Shown here in pieces: positions 61,456 through 64,000 of a stretch of DNA of 64,000 bases. The translations under genes were made by a program, and so were the position numbers. Source of the stretch: Edaphochlamys debaryana (Eukaryota; Chlorophyta; Chlorophyceae; Chlamydomonadales); the NCBI GenBank assembly GCA_016858145.1, contig JAEHOE010000059.1:1-64000 (forward strand). The letters run 5' to 3'. The notes under the pieces are model-generated. The model was not told the origin of the DNA, searched no databases, and saw nothing but the letters and a program-made list of their open reading frames with translations. Each line of letters starts with the position of its first letter. Within the stretch, counting starts at the first letter, position 1.

Positions 61456-62144
61456 TCAGCGCGGTGGTGGTAACCCTCGGGGCGCGCCGTCAGGGAAGAC
61501 GTAGTACAGGTTGCCTCCGCGCCTGAAATCCTCCGCCGTGCAGCGTACTGGCATGCCCCGCTCGCGTGGGCTGCGGCGCGAACACAAGTACAGGGATTGG
61601 CGCGAGGGTGCAGGCCGCCCCAGGAACGAACCGGGGGCGGGGGGTTGGGTTGCTGGTTTGCGCTGCGCGCTGGGGGTGGGGCCACCAGATCCCAAAGTCA
61701 GCGCGGTCCATCTGAGACCGTCCCAGTTGCCAGTCGCCAGGCTGAAGACAGCTGCAGCCCCGAGTTCCGAGCATACCGGGGCGATGGATGGTGGTGCGCC
61801 ACGTCCGAGAGCCCAAGTTTTAGCTCCGCTGCCGCGGCCACCATGCTCTCGCCGAATATGTAGGAAGAAACCACGAGGCTGTCGGACGCAGCCACCAGGC
61901 CCTGGCTGAGCGTGTCGGACGCGACCAGCATGCTGAGGCTAATTCTGCCGGACGCGGCCACAAGGCCCTGGCTGAGCGTGCCGGACGCGGCCACGATGCC
62001 CTGGCTCATTTTCTGGCCGACGAAGACAATAGCCGCAGCAAGTACTATCGCAGAGAGCAGCAGCTGGTACTCTGCAAGGAGCGTGTGCATAGCGCTTGCG
62101 AGCGGCCCATTCATGTCGCTCGCCTGTGTGTTAAGGATGCTCAC
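61456..62144 (-). CDS. Small membrane protein with 11-residue repeats, unknown
   Basis: The main exon runs from 62144 (or the ATG at 62114, MNGPLASAMHT) to about 61740. It has one hydrophobic helix (LLLSAIVLAAAIVFVG), then at least five 11-residue repeats of LSQGLVAAS(G/D)(T/R/S) type (SQGIVAASGTL, SQGLVAASGRI, SLSMLVASDTL, SQGLVAASDSL), and AELKLGLSDVAHHH. 11-residue periodicity suggests an amphipathic helix lying on a membrane or a right-handed coiled coil. The exon may be spliced to a second protein-like stretch ending at 61456 (RCTAEDFRRGGNLYYVFPDG), where a CCAG acceptor is present. The junction is unproved; the uninterrupted frame would stop at 61698. Not recognised as a known family. 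Confidence 0.5.
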
Positions 62145-63638
62145 AGCGCTTAGACCACGTCAAAGCTGCACGCGCACCGGGCTCGGAGCGGCTCCCGACC
62201 ACGGGCTTCCTCTGTACGACCATACGCCACTGGCACCCAACCGTACCCAGCACATCCCGACCACCCTGCATCATCCGCGTGCCTGACCTGTAGCGGTACG
62301 GACGAACCCCGTCTGCGACTACTGGACAGCCCCGCCCGCATCCCCGTCGCCCTACAGCACCCAGCGCAGGCCACGCTCCCGGGCTCCCGCAGCACCCGCC
62401 ATGACAGACAGGCTCCTCCCGCCGTAGTCCATACCGCATACTGGCAGTGGAGAGGCCCGGGCCCCGCCTGCCTCGGCAGGGGCTAGGCGGCCACCCAGGA
62501 AGCGAAGCGCTTGGTTGGCAGGGGCACGCGCCACGGGGCACAACGGCACATGGCCAGCCGGCGGCCGGGCGGCGGCGCTGGTCAAGGCAGGCATGCGCAG
62601 ACCGTGCGGAAGGGGAGAGCGGCCTAACCCCACGTGACAGTCCGTACCCCCTACCGTACGGTAACACCGCTCGGGTAGTGCCTGCGCCCAACCATGGCCA
62701 GCAGCAGCATGCCGCAGCCCCTACCACATCCGCAGCCACCACGCAGCTGCTACCACGCACACCACGGCACACGGAGCACCCCGCCGGCTCCATCCCCTGC
62801 CTGTTGCCCCACCCGGTCCACACGCACCGCACTGAAACCCCACAGACGTAAGACCTGTCCTCAGCCTGCGCAGCCCTGGACCCCGCTTGCCGTCCTTGCG
62901 GTTGGCCCTGCGGAGTCACTGGATTACGTCGCATCCCCCGGCCTCGTGTTACCAGTGTTCTTGTGAGAACCAGCCGGCAGGCCTCCTTTAAAGCATATGT
63001 GTAAGCCCAACCCGTGTCCTCCGCGTACACGAGCAGACCCTCACACTCCATCACTCCGCCATGCTCAGGCGCTGGCTTAGACCTGGGCATGCGCCCTTGG
63101 CCCCGGCTTGCTTGCAGTTGGCCCTGCCAAATTACTCCAGGGTTGTCACGCCTCTCACTCCGTGACTAGCCACAGAGGACACGCCGCTGACTCCCACACA
63201 GGAGGGCCCCCCGAACAACCCTTCATCCCAGTCAACGGTCTCAGCGCTCTTGTCACCTGACCGTCACCGGTAGTCGTACACGACACATCCCCGGCCGGCC
63301 AGCTTCCCGCCACGCCTATGGCTCCTCGGCTCGCACGAGCAGCCCTTGCTGACACGCTACCGGTATCACGGCGCCATGTCCGCCAGGTCCTCACGCATCG
63401 CCTTCAACGGCCCTGCATGGCCCGCTGCTCGTCCCGCATGACCTGCACGTGGGGTCGACACGACACCATGTTGAGACTTGAGCGGACCGCCGTCTACATG
63501 GCCAACACAGCAACAGGCCTCCTTCCGTCCATCGTGCGGGGCGGAGGGGGGCCCGAGGGCATCCAGCCAGCGAGTGTTTGAGACGGAGGCGCGGGGCCTG
63601 GTCTGTTCTGGCACCACCCACGTATGCGCAGCCGAGGG
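62145..63638. other. Spacer with imperfect duplications
   Basis: A segment (CCCCGCTTGCCGTCCTTGCG .. GTTGGCCCTGC, about 62880) recurs near 63095-63130. A minus-strand frame near 62990-63090 (GLLVYAEDTGWAYTYALKEACRL) looks protein-like but isolated. Confidence 0.4.
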
Positions 63639-63824
63639 CTAGGCAGAGAGGGCTATGTTGACAGCGCCTGGCAGCGCAGCACGCACATCTGCCTGCATTG
63701 TGCTTGCCATCGTCTGCAACAGCCGCAGCACCTCGGCCATCTGCTCGGTGGTCGCGTACTGAGGCGCGGCCTGGGGCCCCTGGCTAGCTTGGACGTCGGC
63801 CTGCGCTGCTCCGTGGGGATCCAT
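63639..63824 (-). pseudogene. Possible gag-like fragment
   Basis: Minus-strand 61-codon frame: MDPHGAAQADVQASQGPQ, then a predicted helix TTEQMAEVLRLLQTMASTMQ, stop TAG. Downstream, frames with CWPCRR-type Cys/His/Arg content stay open but shift. The composition recalls the start of a retrotransposon gag, but no reverse transcriptase or protease is seen. The window ends 180 bp upstream. Very tentative. Confidence 0.22.
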
Positions 63825-64000
63825 CGCGGACGGCTACATGGCAAGGATGAGGAGTTTTGGTCGGCGCACCCAAAGACAACGAGCGCTAGCGGGCTAAAGC
63901 GCGTGTGGGACCAGGCTGACTAGAGGGCAGCGCGGGTCAAGGTGCGCGCCGAGCGAAACGGAACAGAACTTGCCCGAGACGAGTGGGCACCCTGAGCTTG

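Overview
ORGANISM. The window looks like nuclear DNA of a GC-rich green alga of the Chlamydomonas/Volvox type (Chlamydomonadales). Genes are broken into many small exons with consensus GT-AG introns. Coding sequence favours G or C at third positions and is full of Ala/Gly/Pro/Ser runs. Two plausible TGTAA polyadenylation signals are present. The best-recognised proteins are a plant-type splicing factor (ZOP1/WBP4), the mitochondrial protease OMA1 and the mRNA-export helicase DBP5. All exon models come from reading frames, protein motifs and splice consensus only; no transcript data or searches were available.

LAYOUT. 1-1376: 3' part of a coiled-coil gene (copy A); a full-length paralogue (copy B) lies at 31538-34074. 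1400-4900: repeat-rich spacer. 5030-12200: mobile-element island, with a Fanzor-type (TnpB-like) protein, a small GIY-YIG-like ORF and a 5'-truncated LINE split by a minisatellite and an insertion. 15002-16380: five-exon multi-pass membrane protein. 16400-24400: repeats, a second LINE fragment (18757-19303) and a decayed zinc-finger/JmjC-like gene (22542-24360). 25791-47696: conventional genes. These are a disordered acidic protein (-), ZOP1 (+), coiled-coil copy B (+), OMA1 (-), an EF-hand-like protein (+) and a large disordered protein (+). 50807-58754: DBP5 with 17 exons. 59000-64000: repeats, a small membrane protein with 11-residue repeats (-) and a weak gag-like fragment.

HOW THE GENES RELATE. 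There are no operons. Two head-to-head pairs (25791-27380 with ZOP1; OMA1 with the EF-hand-like gene) probably share promoter regions. The host genes are housekeeping: splicing, inner-mitochondrial-membrane quality control and mRNA export.

MOST UNUSUAL SIGNAL. In four unrelated genes (ZOP1, OMA1, the EF-hand-like gene, DBP5), introns carry a near-identical copy, about 20-50 bp long, of the adjacent exon edge together with its splice site, about 85-170 bp from the true edge. In DBP5 several of these 'exon echoes' are separated from the true edge by a recurrent intronic box, GTGTGTTTTG followed by ACGCGT. The box is in sense orientation near donors and antisense near acceptors. The same introns begin with G-runs and end with C-runs, so their ends are complementary. 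I know of no named element with this structure.
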